A DNA stretch of 50,684 bases, taken from the IMG/VR virus record IMGVR_UViG_3300048928_000648, positions 1 to 50,684 of that record; one strand, written 5' to 3'. Origin of the DNA: a virus. The notes beneath the pieces are model-generated. The model saw only the letters and a program-made list of their open reading frames with translations, was not told the DNA's origin and did not search any database. The translations under genes and the position numbers were made by a program. Shown here one piece after another: positions 25,080 through 32,785 of the stretch (within the stretch, counting starts at the first letter, position 1; each line of letters opens with the position of its first letter).

Positions 25080-26741
25080 TTGGCTTTCGACGGAATCCAA
25101 ATTACTAATCGTGGTCGAAATCTGCTGGCAAAGGCAGAAGCTGGACAGACCAAAATAACATATACAAAATTTTCAGCGGGGGACGGGAAGTTAGCTGGGC
25201 AAATGCCGATTGCATTAAAGGCTCTTATCAATGAGAAAATATCCTTCCCAGTCAGTCGGTTGAAGATACAAAACGAAAATGTGGTTGTCCCAGGTTTTGA
25301 GTTTAGCAACCAGGGCGTTGCCTCCGGCTTTTTTTTTCGCGAAGTCGGTTTATGGGCGACCGATCCAGACCTAGGCGAGATCCTGTACGCTTATGCAAAT
25401 TCCGGTGAGGGAGCCGAGTACATTGATGCTCAAAACACTTCCGCCGTTCTGAAAAAACTCTTTAACTTCGAACTGACTGTAAGCAATACAGCCCAGGTGA
25501 CGGTGGTTGTTGACGACACAATTATTTATGCTACTCCGCAAGATGTAGCGGATGTCCTAAAGAAATCTAAGGAGTACACGGACGAGCAGATTTTAAATGT
25601 AAAAGTCCCCGATGCCAGCACTACTCAAAAGGGTATTGTTCAGTTGTCCAACGATCGGACAAGTACTTCTATCACCACTGTTCCAACGTCACAAGCTTTG
25701 AGCACCGCTTATAATGACTTATTTACAGGTAGCTACAGGTCCCGAGGAAATGTACCTGCCAATTGGAATTCGGCAAAACTAGAAGGTAGTTATACCGTTA
25801 GTTTAGGAGATTGGACAGGATACTTAAACTATCCTGCTAACTCATACAGTTATGGCAAGCTTTTGGTATTAGGTGGTGCCGGGGCAATTGTACAAATGTA
25901 CTTCACACACGATAATCCGGGCAGAATTTATGAACGGATATGTTTCAATGATACTGATTGGAGACCTTGGACAGAATTACTACTTACTAATGGCGGTGAT
26001 TTACAAAGAATATTGTCGGTGCGTCTTGGAGACTTAGGTAAAGTAGCTGGAAACACTCAGGACCTTGCCGCATTTAAAAGTGGTACATCAAATCTTACGG
26101 GTTTGTTCATTCGACAAGTTCGAGTGTCTAATGGATCGGATTGGACATCGACAGCAACGGATTTGGTGCGAAGAACAGATGCAACTGACCAAGCTGTTTT
26201 AAGGTTTCAAGGCGATGATATTTTATTCAAGAATGCCGATTCTTCTTGGACCTCCTTGCGCGATTTAAAGCAATCTGTCGTTAACGGTAAGGGTGTCGTT
26301 GCTGGCGCCATTAACGGCAAAGGTGGCAATGTAACAGCCAGCAACACTTTTCCAGAATTAGCGGCAGCAATAACGAACCTACCCGTAAAGCGCTTTGCGT
26401 CTGGTACGTTTAATGGTCAAAATGCGCAGGCATCTAGTTGGGGAATGTCCATATCCATGCCTGTTTCTGTTGGTGGTCTTTCTTTCACTCCTTCGAGTGT
26501 ATTTATAAGAGTCCGGTTAACTGAATCGGACGGCTTCCGGCAGGTCGAAGGTTTCGCACGTACCAGCACCTCCAGTGATGACACTATTTACGGATGGAGG
26601 GGGAATAAAGTATGGGTTTCTACTTTACGTCAACAAGCCGGAGGGTTTAACGCGACCGTCGAAGGTAGCAAAATAGACGCGTACGCTGGCGGTTCTCCAA
26701 TCGCCAAAATATCCGCCTACGAATGGTGGGCGTACGAATAA
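25080..26741 (+). CDS. Tail fibre protein (P2 gpH-like)
   Basis: 553-aa receptor-binding fibre. The N-terminal ~150 residues are the conserved baseplate-attachment domain (FSAGDGKL, FFFREVGLWATDPDLGEILY). A phage tail-repeat part follows (ASTTQKGIVQLSNDRTS), then a variable beta-rich region and a C-terminal domain with RLTESDGFRQVEGFARTST and NEWW-like end. The TTG start follows AGGTG. The C-terminus likely decides host range (inference from family knowledge). Confidence 0.9.
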   Translation: MAFDGIQITNRGRNLLAKAEAGQTKITYTKFSAGDGKLAGQMPIALKALINEKISFPVSRLKIQNENVVVPGFEFSNQGVASGFFFREVGLWATDPDLGEILYAYANSGEGAEYIDAQNTSAVLKKLFNFELTVSNTAQVTVVVDDTIIYATPQDVADVLKKSKEYTDEQILNVKVPDASTTQKGIVQLSNDRTSTSITTVPTSQALSTAYNDLFTGSYRSRGNVPANWNSAKLEGSYTVSLGDWTGYLNYPANSYSYGKLLVLGGAGAIVQMYFTHDNPGRIYERICFNDTDWRPWTELLLTNGGDLQRILSVRLGDLGKVAGNTQDLAAFKSGTSNLTGLFIRQVRVSNGSDWTSTATDLVRRTDATDQAVLRFQGDDILFKNADSSWTSLRDLKQSVVNGKGVVAGAINGKGGNVTASNTFPELAAAITNLPVKRFASGTFNGQNAQASSWGMSISMPVSVGGLSFTPSSVFIRVRLTESDGFRQVEGFARTSTSSDDTIYGWRGNKVWVSTLRQQAGGFNATVEGSKIDAYAGGSPIAKISAYEWWAYE

Positions 26742-26756
26742 GGGAGGGTGTTTAAA

Positions 26757-27140
26757 TTGAAAATAGGGCCAAAGGTATATTGGAGAAAAACAACTGGCGA
26801 GATTATTTATATTACTTCACAAATAGAATCCCCTTGGGCAGTTGAGACAACCAAAGAGGAAGACGTGAATTTTTATCCGCAACTAAAGGGTTATGACCAG
26901 GATCAGTTGGAAGTGTTGAAGCTGGAGTTTGATAAATATACCCAAGACTTTCAGAAAGCTACAGGCTATTGGATCAATCCAGAAACTGGATTGATAGAGT
27001 TCGCTTATCCGTCTGGTGGAGGCGGAACAGATCCTGTCTATCAAACCCCTCTGACTGATCAAGTAAGCGAACTCAAGACGCGCCAGGACAGCACAGAGGC
27101 CGCTATGCTTGCTCTTATGGATGTTACAACTAAATCATAA
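26757..27140 (+). CDS. Fibre-associated protein (127 aa)
   Basis: TTG 26757, nine bases after GGAGG. N-terminal beta part (VYWRKTTGEIIYITSQIES), then a helix and a Gly-rich linker before a short coiled-coil C-terminus. Its position after the fibre suggests fibre assembly or a fibre-linked accessory, as is common for XkdW-like proteins. Not firmly assigned. Confidence 0.65.
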   Translation: MKIGPKVYWRKTTGEIIYITSQIESPWAVETTKEEDVNFYPQLKGYDQDQLEVLKLEFDKYTQDFQKATGYWINPETGLIEFAYPSGGGGTDPVYQTPLTDQVSELKTRQDSTEAAMLALMDVTTKS

Positions 27141-27165
27141 GATTAACGGAGGGAGGTGAAGCCTT

Positions 27166-27294
27166 GTGTATGGTTTCCTGCTGAACATGTGGACTATGAA
27201 AAAGGTCGATGAACAACGCCTAATTTCATACACTCCAAAATTTATTAGTGAGGAAGAACAAAAAGCGATATTAGCAACACCGCAAAATGTTTAA
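27166..27294 (+). CDS. XkdX-like small tail protein (42 aa)
   Basis: A GTG start nine bases after GGAGG gives a 42-aa protein with one Trp in NMWTMKKVDEQRL and FISEEEQKAILAT, the pattern of XkdX-type proteins that follow tail fibre genes in Firmicutes phages. A strong terminator follows immediately. Confidence 0.7.
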   Translation: MYGFLLNMWTMKKVDEQRLISYTPKFISEEEQKAILATPQNV

Positions 27295-27296
27295 CC

Positions 27297-27326
27297 AGCG
27301 TATCCAATGGGATGCGCTATTTTTAT
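27297..27326 (+). terminator. Terminator after the tail operon
   Basis: AGCGTATCC-AAT-GGGATGCGCT (one T-G pair) followed by ATTTTTATT. Closes the structural operon. Confidence 0.85.
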
Positions 27327-27396
27327 TCCCTCGGAGTGGTTGGGGGCTTATTTTAGGTCAGGAAAAGTTTCCTGAATAGAGAGACGGGGGAAGCAA

Positions 27397-27864
27397 GTGG
27401 ACAAGTGGGAGATTTTTAAGTTTAGCACCGCTTTAGGAAGTAGTGCGGTGACGTATCTTTATGGTGGGTGGTCGGGAGTATTGGGGGTGTTGCTTGCTCT
27501 GGTCATCATTGATTATGTGACCGGATTATTTGCTGCTGGCGCAGAAGGTAAGAAGGGAACTGGACCCGGTTTAAAAAGTAAGATCGGTCTTATCGGTATC
27601 GCTCGAAAGGTATTTATTTTTGCAATGGTTGCTGTATCCCATCTCATTGATGGTGTCTTAGGCGATTCGCACCTATTCCGGGATGCAGTCGCCTATTTTT
27701 ATATGGCAAATGAACTGCTGTCGATAGTTGAGAATGGTGGCAGGCTTGGCGCGCCGGTCCCGTCGATCATTCGGCAGGCTGTTGAGGTGCTAAAGAGCAA
27801 AGGCGGTAACCAGGGAGGAGATAGTAAGAATGATGACACTGGAGCAGATAAAGAAAAAATCTGA
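27397..27864 (+). CDS. Holin (TcdE/phi-type, holin_4 family)
   Basis: A 155-aa protein with hydrophobic spans (VTYLYGGWSGVLGVLLALVI, FIFAMVAVSHLIDGVL) and the family motif DYVTGLFAAG. The hydrophilic C-terminus is rich in Lys/Asp. GTG start. Forms membrane pores that release endolysin; overlaps the endolysin by 35 bases. Confidence 0.9.
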   Translation: MDKWEIFKFSTALGSSAVTYLYGGWSGVLGVLLALVIIDYVTGLFAAGAEGKKGTGPGLKSKIGLIGIARKVFIFAMVAVSHLIDGVLGDSHLFRDAVAYFYMANELLSIVENGGRLGAPVPSIIRQAVEVLKSKGGNQGGDSKNDDTGADKEKI

Positions 27865-28597
27865 TAAGCGCTTGAGCGGGCTTCATCCGGTTTTTAAGAT
27901 GACTCTTGAAAAACTGATAGACCGCTGTTACGCCCGTGGAGTCTGGGTGTTAATTACGCAAGGATTACGAACATATGCGGAGCAGGATGCTTTATATGCT
28001 CAAGGCCGTACTAAGCCAGGGCAGGTGGTCACCAAAGCACGGGGCGGATATAGCAATCATAATTTTGGTTTTGCGGCCGATTTCGCGCTGCTGTTGCGTG
28101 ACGGTCGTACGGTGTCCTGGGACACCTTAAAGGACGATGATAAGGATTCGCTTCCTGACTGGAGCGAAGTCGTTGAAGAAGCTAAAAAGCTTGGCCTTGA
28201 ATGGGGCGGCGATTGGCGCAGCTTTAAAGATATGCCTCACCTGCAGATGGTCTTTGGAATTACGACGGCTCAATTTCGGGCAGGCAAGCGCCCGACTCAG
28301 GTCCAGCTTGATGCAGCTTTAATGAGGATTAATAAAACGGAGGATGAGGAAATGACAGCAGAAGAAAAGGCAGCGTTTAAGGAGCTGCAAACAATCGTAC
28401 AAAAGCAGGCTGACCGTATCAAAACGCTGGAGACAGCAGCTAAACAGCCTAAAGTACCAGCGTGGGCAGAACAAGCCTGTATCAACGCCAAGGCCGCAGG
28501 TGCCCTGGATACCGCTAATGATGGATCTTATGACTTTTACCGCATGGTCACGCTACTTGATCGAACAGGTATTTTCAACGGGAAAGGGGATAAATAA
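27830..28597 (+). CDS. Endolysin: M15-family peptidase
   Basis: A 255-aa murein peptidase. The N-terminal LD/DD-peptidase domain shows GLRTYAEQDALYAQGR, SNHNFGFAADF (zinc ligands His77 and Asp84) and DMPHLQM (His137). A helical linker is followed by a C-terminal ~40-residue part (VPAWAEQACINAKAAGAL) resembling a cell-wall-binding or SH3-like helper domain. GGAGGAG ribosome site lies within the holin gene. Cuts peptidoglycan peptides at lysis. Confidence 0.92.
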   Translation: MMTLEQIKKKSDKRLSGLHPVFKMTLEKLIDRCYARGVWVLITQGLRTYAEQDALYAQGRTKPGQVVTKARGGYSNHNFGFAADFALLLRDGRTVSWDTLKDDDKDSLPDWSEVVEEAKKLGLEWGGDWRSFKDMPHLQMVFGITTAQFRAGKRPTQVQLDAALMRINKTEDEEMTAEEKAAFKELQTIVQKQADRIKTLETAAKQPKVPAWAEQACINAKAAGALDTANDGSYDFYRMVTLLDRTGIFNGKGDK

Positions 28598-28599
28598 TT

Positions 28600-28959
28600 A
28601 TGATTGAACATTACATTACAACCATTGCGCTGTCCGTTATCGGTTTGGTTACTATCGGAGCTTTGACACTTGGCACAGCAGTATATCGCAAGCTTAAGCC
28701 TGTATATGAGGCTCGTTTTAGTATTGAGCAGCGCAACCGGATCGGGCAACTGGCAGGGGATGCATACGCTTGGGCAGAGCGTAATTATGCTGGAGTTGGC
28801 GCAGAAAAGTTTCATGAGGCCGTTAAGTATCTGACCGTCAAGCTGGGTCAAGTCGGTATCTCTATTAAACCGGAAGAAGTGGAGGCTGCCGTACAAAAAG
28901 CCTGGGAAAAATTAAAGGTAGACGATAGTTCAATCAAGACACGCGGCAGTACTGTGTAA
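28600..28959 (+). CDS. Second holin, LLH family
   Basis: 119 aa with one N-terminal membrane span (ALSVIGLVTIGALTLGTAVY) and a long hydrophilic helical part (FHEAVKYLTVKLGQVGI; EEVEAAVQKAWEKLK). Length and pattern match LLH holins, often found next to the endolysin in Firmicutes phages. Confidence 0.85.
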   Translation: MIEHYITTIALSVIGLVTIGALTLGTAVYRKLKPVYEARFSIEQRNRIGQLAGDAYAWAERNYAGVGAEKFHEAVKYLTVKLGQVGISIKPEEVEAAVQKAWEKLKVDDSSIKTRGSTV

Positions 28960-28986
28960 TAAAAAAGCTGCCTTTAAATAGGCAGC
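28959..28986 (-). terminator. Bidirectional terminator (strong on minus strand)
   Basis: GCTGCCT-TTAAAT-AGGCAGC hairpin. On the minus strand it is followed by TTTTTTATT and would terminate the zinc-ribbon gene at 29021; the plus side has only a short T run. Confidence 0.8.
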
Positions 28987-29020
28987 GAAAACTTTAATTC
29001 GTAAGTAGGAGCTAATTTTT

Positions 29021-29260
29021 TTACCTTCCGTCATCTATTCCTCCTAAACAACTTCTAACAACTGCCGGGTTTTCCCCACTGTCATGTATAGTATTCTCAT
29101 TATGAGACTCGGCTTCTTGATTTGCATTTTTCTCTGCAGTTCCTGTCTCAATATTAATAAAACAATTTCCTTCCCAATTACATTCTGGGCAATATGCCTG
29201 TAAGCCAGGATCACGACGGTGAAAAGTAGACTCTTTTGCTTGGTCAATATTTGGATTCAA
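29021..29260 (-). CDS. Small zinc-ribbon-like protein (79 aa)
   Basis: The TTG at 29258-29260 follows GGAGGG by six bases; longer forms start without a ribosome site. A single CPEC motif (YCPECNWEGNCF) resembles half of a zinc ribbon, and the C-terminus is disordered and Asn/Glu rich. Opposite strand to the late genes, so it is probably expressed from the prophage. Function unknown. Confidence 0.6.
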   Translation of the reverse strand: MNPNIDQAKESTFHRRDPGLQAYCPECNWEGNCFINIETGTAEKNANQEAESHNENTIHDSGENPAVVRSCLGGIDDGR

Positions 29261-29534
29261 TTTTATCCCTCCATGAAAATGCATTTTTTTCATATTTACA
29301 TTTACCAAAAACCAATTAAGCTATACTGTTACTTTTTCCTATTTACCTCAATTTTAATATGTCATCTTATTACATTGATAAATAACCGATTTACATCCAT
29401 ATTAGCAGAATGATATTAGTCTAATTTATTATCTATGAGATCTGAATGTACTTTTGGTTAACTTATTTTTTTATGTATTAAATTTTGAAGAATGACTTAA
29501 AATACATCTATCTTATTGAAAGAGGTGTTTAGAG

Positions 29535-29975
29535 ATGCCCATTACAAATACGCAAAGACAAGCTCCTGGGGGATCTATATATGGTCCAAGAAACGATCGG
29601 AATTTGTATATTAAATCAAATTCTGTAAAGGAAATTGAAGTTCCCAAGAAATACAAAGCGGTTTTCGAACCACAAATTGATCCATCTGCGGCATATGCTC
29701 AAGCATTTTGTGTATACTCAGTAAATGTTGGAGATGAGACTTACACAAAAATCATTGATGGAACGAACGAAAAGGTAGAAACGCCTATTAATGACTCGGA
29801 CAGTCCAATGATATACTATTTTACAGGATGGTATAAAAATGGATCAGATCCTTGGAATCAAAGTAAGATGCTTTATAATAATCAACAGGGTGTTGTCACG
29901 GTAAAGTTTGATGATGGTTATGATGATCGGGATTACAACGATTTAATTGTTACAATTTCTTTAATAAAAGAATGA
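29535..29975 (+). CDS. Beta-rich accessory protein with acidic C-terminal motif (146 aa)
   Basis: Starts at ATG 29535 after AAAGAGG. The C-terminal VKFDDGYDDRDYNDLIVTIS recalls calcium-binding beta domains of the DUF4114 type, where a D-rich loop precedes a strand. The N-terminal half is beta-like and aromatic rich. It stands alone between an AT-rich leader (29261-29534, no gene seen) and its own terminator, the arrangement of a lysogenic-conversion gene. The exact family is uncertain. Confidence 0.65.
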   Translation: MPITNTQRQAPGGSIYGPRNDRNLYIKSNSVKEIEVPKKYKAVFEPQIDPSAAYAQAFCVYSVNVGDETYTKIIDGTNEKVETPINDSDSPMIYYFTGWYKNGSDPWNQSKMLYNNQQGVVTVKFDDGYDDRDYNDLIVTISLIKE

Positions 29976-29979
29976 CAAA

Positions 29980-30021
29980 AAAAGGCTCATACCGGTTGTG
30001 TATCGATATGAGCCTTTTTTG
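29980..30021 (+). terminator. Terminator of the accessory gene
   Basis: AAGGCTCATA...TATGAGCC followed by TTTTTT, directly after the 146-aa gene. Confidence 0.88.
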
Positions 30022-30074
30022 TAGTTAAAGGAATTAACATACCGTTCACCGAATAGCTATTTGAGGTGATCAGC

Positions 30075-30292
30075 ATGAACCATACATATAAAGTGTTAGG
30101 GTCGGACATAGAATTATTTGCAGCTGCATTAAGCCAGTAAGAGTATACGTAGTACAGCTGTTGGGAGAGAATTTAATAGATATAGTGGACTACGGTGGAG
30201 CAGTGGAGAAGATTACACCGGAAGCCATCAAGATTAACGGATCTTATTTCTTTCGTAAGCAGTTTGAATTTAGAGTAGATATGAAGAATTAG
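30075..30292 (+). pseudogene. Frameshifted small gene
   Basis: After GAGGTGATCAGC an ATG at 30075 opens a 21-codon frame that stops at 30138. The -1 frame then continues without a break to TAG 30292, reading KPVRVYVVQLLGENLIDIVD and onward with normal protein-like composition. A single-base change near 30128-30134 would give one ~72-aa protein. Either it is a decayed gene or a programmed shift; no classic slippery heptamer is visible, so decay is preferred. Confidence 0.5.
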
Positions 30293-30378
30293 GTGTAGCG
30301 GGATGGTTATCTGATAATATTGCTAGAGCTATATTTCTTTAATAACTGTGATTAACAACGTTTAATGACGGAGGAAGA

Positions 30379-30627
30379 ATGAAAAGAAAGTGGTATTTAA
30401 GACCAATGGTCGTAATTTTAATGATCCTCATAACTCCACCGATAGGATATTTGAATGTATTTTTCAATAGGAAGAAATTCGAACCATCTGAACGCTTAGG
30501 ATATTTAGCAATAGCCACAGTATTCGCTGCCCTATGGTTAACAAAATTTCTACCGAATCCATGGCGAATTTCCGCTATAATAGTTGTTGCACTTATTGGG
30601 ATGTTCATGTTCAGAAAAAATAAATAG
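30379..30627 (+). CDS. Small membrane protein (82 aa)
   Basis: ATG 30379 with GGAGGA. Three hydrophobic stretches (MVVILMILITPPIGYLNVFF; AIATVFAALWLTKFL; ISAIIVVALIGMFMF) predict an integral membrane protein with a basic tail (RKNK). No family recognised; likely a prophage accessory gene. Confidence 0.6.
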   Translation: MKRKWYLRPMVVILMILITPPIGYLNVFFNRKKFEPSERLGYLAIATVFAALWLTKFLPNPWRISAIIVVALIGMFMFRKNK

Positions 30628-30638
30628 TCGAGTAAACA

Positions 30639-30678
30639 AAAAGCTCTGCTAACCTTAATTGGTCGGCAGAGCTTTTTT
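30639..30678. terminator. Bidirectional terminator between converging genes
   Basis: AGCTCTGC...GCAGAGCT with TTTTTT on the plus side and an A run on the other side, so it works for the 82-aa gene and for the small minus-strand peptide. Confidence 0.88.
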
Positions 30679-30679
30679 G

Positions 30680-30772
30680 TTATTTGAAATAGTTACGGAC
30701 AGTCAGCAGTAGCGAGACAATACTTATTACCCAGCCAGATATAGATATGGTCCATAAGATTACATCATACAT
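30680..30772 (-). CDS. Tiny membrane peptide (30 aa), toxin-like
   Basis: A perfect AGGAGG lies eight bases before ATG. The peptide begins MYDVILWTISISGWVISIVS and is one hydrophobic span with a short basic tail (VRNYFK). This is the build of type I toxin or holin-like toxin peptides of Firmicutes prophages, such as the BsrG/TxpA group. No antisense RNA was identified by eye. The gene is well supported; toxin activity is inference. Confidence 0.65.
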   Translation of the reverse strand: MYDVILWTISISGWVISIVSLLLTVRNYFK

Positions 30773-30810
30773 AGAGTTGCCTCCTGTTATAGAGGGGCCG
30801 AAGCCCCGTG

Positions 30811-31029
30811 TTATTCAACGACTCGTACCCGATAACCAATCCCGTTTCCGTCTGAATCGACATATTCGACTTTTGCCGTATGCCCATCATCCGGGCTTCC
30901 ATCGTCTGAAAAAGGCTCCGTTAACCAATTAGCTTTACCAAACTTTTGTAATGCCTCTTCAAAATCATCAGCGAATACCGTTCCAGCGAAGCGACCGTCC
31001 TCCAGGTACGTAAACCTATATCTGTTCAT
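30811..31029 (-). CDS. Hypothetical acidic protein (72 aa)
   Basis: AGGAGG eleven bases before ATG. The protein begins MNRYRFTYLEDGRFAGTVFA, with repeated acidic turns (SDDGSPDDG, DSDGNG) and a beta-like pattern. Located in a three-gene minus-strand cluster between the two small membrane peptides. No known family. Confidence 0.7.
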   Translation of the reverse strand: MNRYRFTYLEDGRFAGTVFADDFEEALQKFGKANWLTEPFSDDGSPDDGHTAKVEYVDSDGNGIGYRVRVVE

Positions 31030-31139
31030 ATCCCGTATTTCCTCCTGCGTAAGGCCGCCACCAGATTGTATATATAAATCCGATATGTTAAGATTGGGTT
31101 TAGAAGGCGCTGTGTAAGCCGCCCTCTACTAAGGAATCC

Positions 31140-31277
31140 TTAACGTTTGCGCCGCACGCGTCGTTTGGTTCCTTTTTTGTTTTTCTTGCTCTCTTTAAAC
31201 ACTTTGACCAAACCGATAATTGCAGTTATCAGGTTTGTGAGTGCTGTGGAGAGCAAGACCCAATCTATTGCTCTCAA
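31140..31277 (-). CDS. Small membrane peptide with basic tail (45 aa)
   Basis: A TTG start with AAAGGGG about ten bases upstream (a second AGGAG is too close). One hydrophobic span (WVLLSTALTNLITAIIGLVK) is followed by a strongly basic tail (KKNKKGTKRRVRRKR). Likely a membrane peptide of the same accessory cluster; toxin-like build. Start choice is uncertain. Confidence 0.5.
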   Translation of the reverse strand: MRAIDWVLLSTALTNLITAIIGLVKVFKESKKNKKGTKRRVRRKR

Positions 31278-31360
31278 ATCTCCTTCACCCCTTTCGGAAG
31301 TTAATGTTTCACTTCTTGAATATAATATACCATATCCTACACACTATTGCAACCATTTTC

Positions 31361-31408
31361 GGAATATTGTATTCTGTTTATAGAAAATAATATTCCACTA
31401 TCGGAATA
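31361..31408. promoter_or_regulatory. Operator-like repeats upstream of the small HTH gene
   Basis: GGAATATT (31361-31368) and AATATTCC (31389-31396) form a perfect inverted repeat, and a third GGAATA copy lies at 31403-31408. They lie in the divergent region between the basic membrane peptide and the HTH gene, as expected of an autoregulatory operator. Confidence 0.5.
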
Positions 31409-31421
31409 AGAGGGAGTTGGT

Positions 31422-31640
31422 GTGTATATGCCGTTTTCATATAAACCGCTGTTCAAGTTGCTGCTTGATAAAGACATGAAGAAAGAGGACTTGAGGCAAG
31501 CCCTGAACCTTGGAAGGAACACTATTGCCAAGATGGGAAAAGGGGAGTATGTGTCACTAGAGGTAATTGACAAGATATGTACTTACATGGGGTGTACACC
31601 CAATGATGTGATTGAACACGTAAAGGAGCAGGAGGGGTAA
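31422..31640 (+). CDS. Small XRE/Cro-type HTH regulator (72 aa)
   Basis: A compact helix-turn-helix protein: KEDLRQALNLGRNTIAKMGKGEYVSLEVIDKICTYMGC is the standard five-helix fold with helix 2-turn-helix 3. Start GTG 31422 or ATG 31428, both near GGGAG. It probably binds the repeats upstream and controls the divergent small genes. A terminator overlaps its end. Confidence 0.85.
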   Translation: MYMPFSYKPLFKLLLDKDMKKEDLRQALNLGRNTIAKMGKGEYVSLEVIDKICTYMGCTPNDVIEHVKEQEG

Positions 31641-31662
31641 TATCCTCGCTGCTCCTTTTTTT
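31623..31662 (+). terminator. Terminator after HTH gene
   Basis: AAGGAGCA...TGCTCCTTTTTTT with inner AGGA/TCCT pairing, overlapping the HTH stop codon. Confidence 0.8.
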
Positions 31663-31667
31663 GTGTC

Positions 31668-31697
31668 TTGAATAACGAACGCTTGTTTGCATATAAT
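31668..31697 (+). promoter_or_regulatory. LexA-box promoter 1
   Basis: -35 TTGAAT (31668-31673), -10 TATAAT (31692-31697), 18-base spacer. CGAACGCTTGTTTG (31676-31689) fits the B. subtilis LexA box except for one base in the right half. It drives the 93-aa gene and closely matches the promoter at 35292-35320. Confidence 0.72.
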
Positions 31698-31722
31698 GTA
31701 TTTGGAAAGGCGGTGGGCGGAA

Positions 31723-32004
31723 ATGCTACCAGATATCGAGCGTAAGTTACTGCGGATACTCTACAACTATTCTGCTGGGCGAAGACGGTTGCCCACCATG
31801 AAGGAACTGGAGATAAAGACAGGAAGGCGTACAGAGGACATTAAAGCGGGTTTACTGGCACTGGAGAAGGATAACTATATTGTATGGGAAGATAAGACAG
31901 ACACACGGCATATCGTCATTATTGAAGGATGGGACAGGGACCCGAAGATTGCCACACCACCAACACCGCCTGGAGCTGCAAATAGGTATTTTACAGAATA
32001 TTAA
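31723..32004 (+). CDS. Small winged-helix protein, SOS-controlled (93 aa)
   Basis: ATG 31723, preceded by AAAGG and GGTGGGCGG. The pattern (IERKLLRILYNYSAGRRRLP, MKELEIKTGRRTEDIKAGLL, KDNYIVWEDKTDTRHIVII) is that of a winged helix with a C-terminal Pro-rich tail. It is driven by a promoter with a LexA box and closed by a terminator, so it is a single-gene damage-responsive unit. Target unknown. Confidence 0.75.
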   Translation: MLPDIERKLLRILYNYSAGRRRLPTMKELEIKTGRRTEDIKAGLLALEKDNYIVWEDKTDTRHIVIIEGWDRDPKIATPPTPPGAANRYFTEY

Positions 32005-32006
32005 AA

Positions 32007-32034
32007 CCCCGGATTGCTCCGGGGCCTTTTTTTT
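32007..32034 (+). terminator. Terminator after SOS-controlled gene
   Basis: CCCCGGA-TTGC-TCCGGGG followed by CCTTTTTTTT; it can also serve the converging lipoprotein gene, with a shorter T run. Confidence 0.88.
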
Positions 32035-32617
32035 ATTTACCAGTATTTATTAATGCTGTCTCTCCAGCTTCAAAACCTATTCCGCTAGCAGCTTCAAGTT
32101 TAAATCCTTTGCTATCCTTTGGTACTTCGAATGCGATGTTTGCCTTCTTTGTTAAACCAGGGTTGATCTTAGCGAAAAACAACATGTTTTCTGGTTTGTT
32201 CACGTACATGTCGGCATCGCTCATTGGTTCATATTCTGTGCCATCTGTGCCGATCAGTTTGAACATGCTTGAGTCCAAGGTGCGGGCTTCTTTATCTCCG
32301 TTTTTAATTGCCAAATTAATGACGATGAATTTTTCTTCGGTTGTTTTCTGAAGGTACTCGTTGTCACCGATCTTTGTTTTAGCGCTCACTTTAGTTGCTG
32401 TTACAGTAAGACTGCCCACCTTTACAGCTTCGTCTACTTTAGTCTCCTTAGGAGCGTTGTCCTTTTCAGTAGTAGCAGCTTTTGTGTCGGCTTGTGTAGC
32501 AGATCCTGTAGCTTTCCCGCTATCTGTAGTGGTGGTGGCTTTAGCTCCACATCCGGCAGCTATAATTCCAAATGCGAGTACAGCAGTAGTAAGTAATGCC
32601 AGTTTTTTATTAAACAA
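32033..32617 (-). CDS. Lipoprotein with DUF4352-type domain (194 aa)
   Basis: A signal peptide (MFNKKLALLTTAVLAFGIIA) and lipobox AAGC place lipidation at Cys23. A Thr/Ala/Lys-rich linker (about 25-65) leads to a beta-sandwich domain (VKVGSLTVTATKV, EEKFIVINLAIKNGD, KANIAFEVPKDSKGFKLE) of the DUF4352/telomeric-repeat-factor-like type. TTG start after AGGGGG. Convergent to the SOS gene. A typical prophage surface protein, possibly for superinfection exclusion or host fitness (inference). Confidence 0.87.
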   Translation of the reverse strand: MFNKKLALLTTAVLAFGIIAAGCGAKATTTTDSGKATGSATQADTKAATTEKDNAPKETKVDEAVKVGSLTVTATKVSAKTKIGDNEYLQKTTEEKFIVINLAIKNGDKEARTLDSSMFKLIGTDGTEYEPMSDADMYVNKPENMLFFAKINPGLTKKANIAFEVPKDSKGFKLEAASGIGFEAGETALINTGK

Positions 32618-32719
32618 TTCTTATTTCCCCCTATTTGATAGATGTATGAAAATAGTATATATGAACTAGGAATATTTTGCTAGAGAATAGAGGAAGAATA
32701 ATAATAATCAGGAAAACTA

Positions 32720-32748
32720 TTGTAGAATATACGGTATTGCCGTATATT
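32720..32748 (+). promoter_or_regulatory. Promoter with palindromic operator (Agr-like operon)
   Basis: -35 TTGTAG (32720-32725), 17-base spacer, -10 TATATT (32743-32748). The spacer is almost filled by the palindrome ATATACGG-N5-CCGTATAT (32727-32747). The half-sites TACGG/CCGTA recur at 36257-36271. A repressor bound here would block the promoter. Confidence 0.65.
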
Positions 32749-32785
32749 GATTAGGTAGTATTTTACATACATGAGGAGGGAAGAC

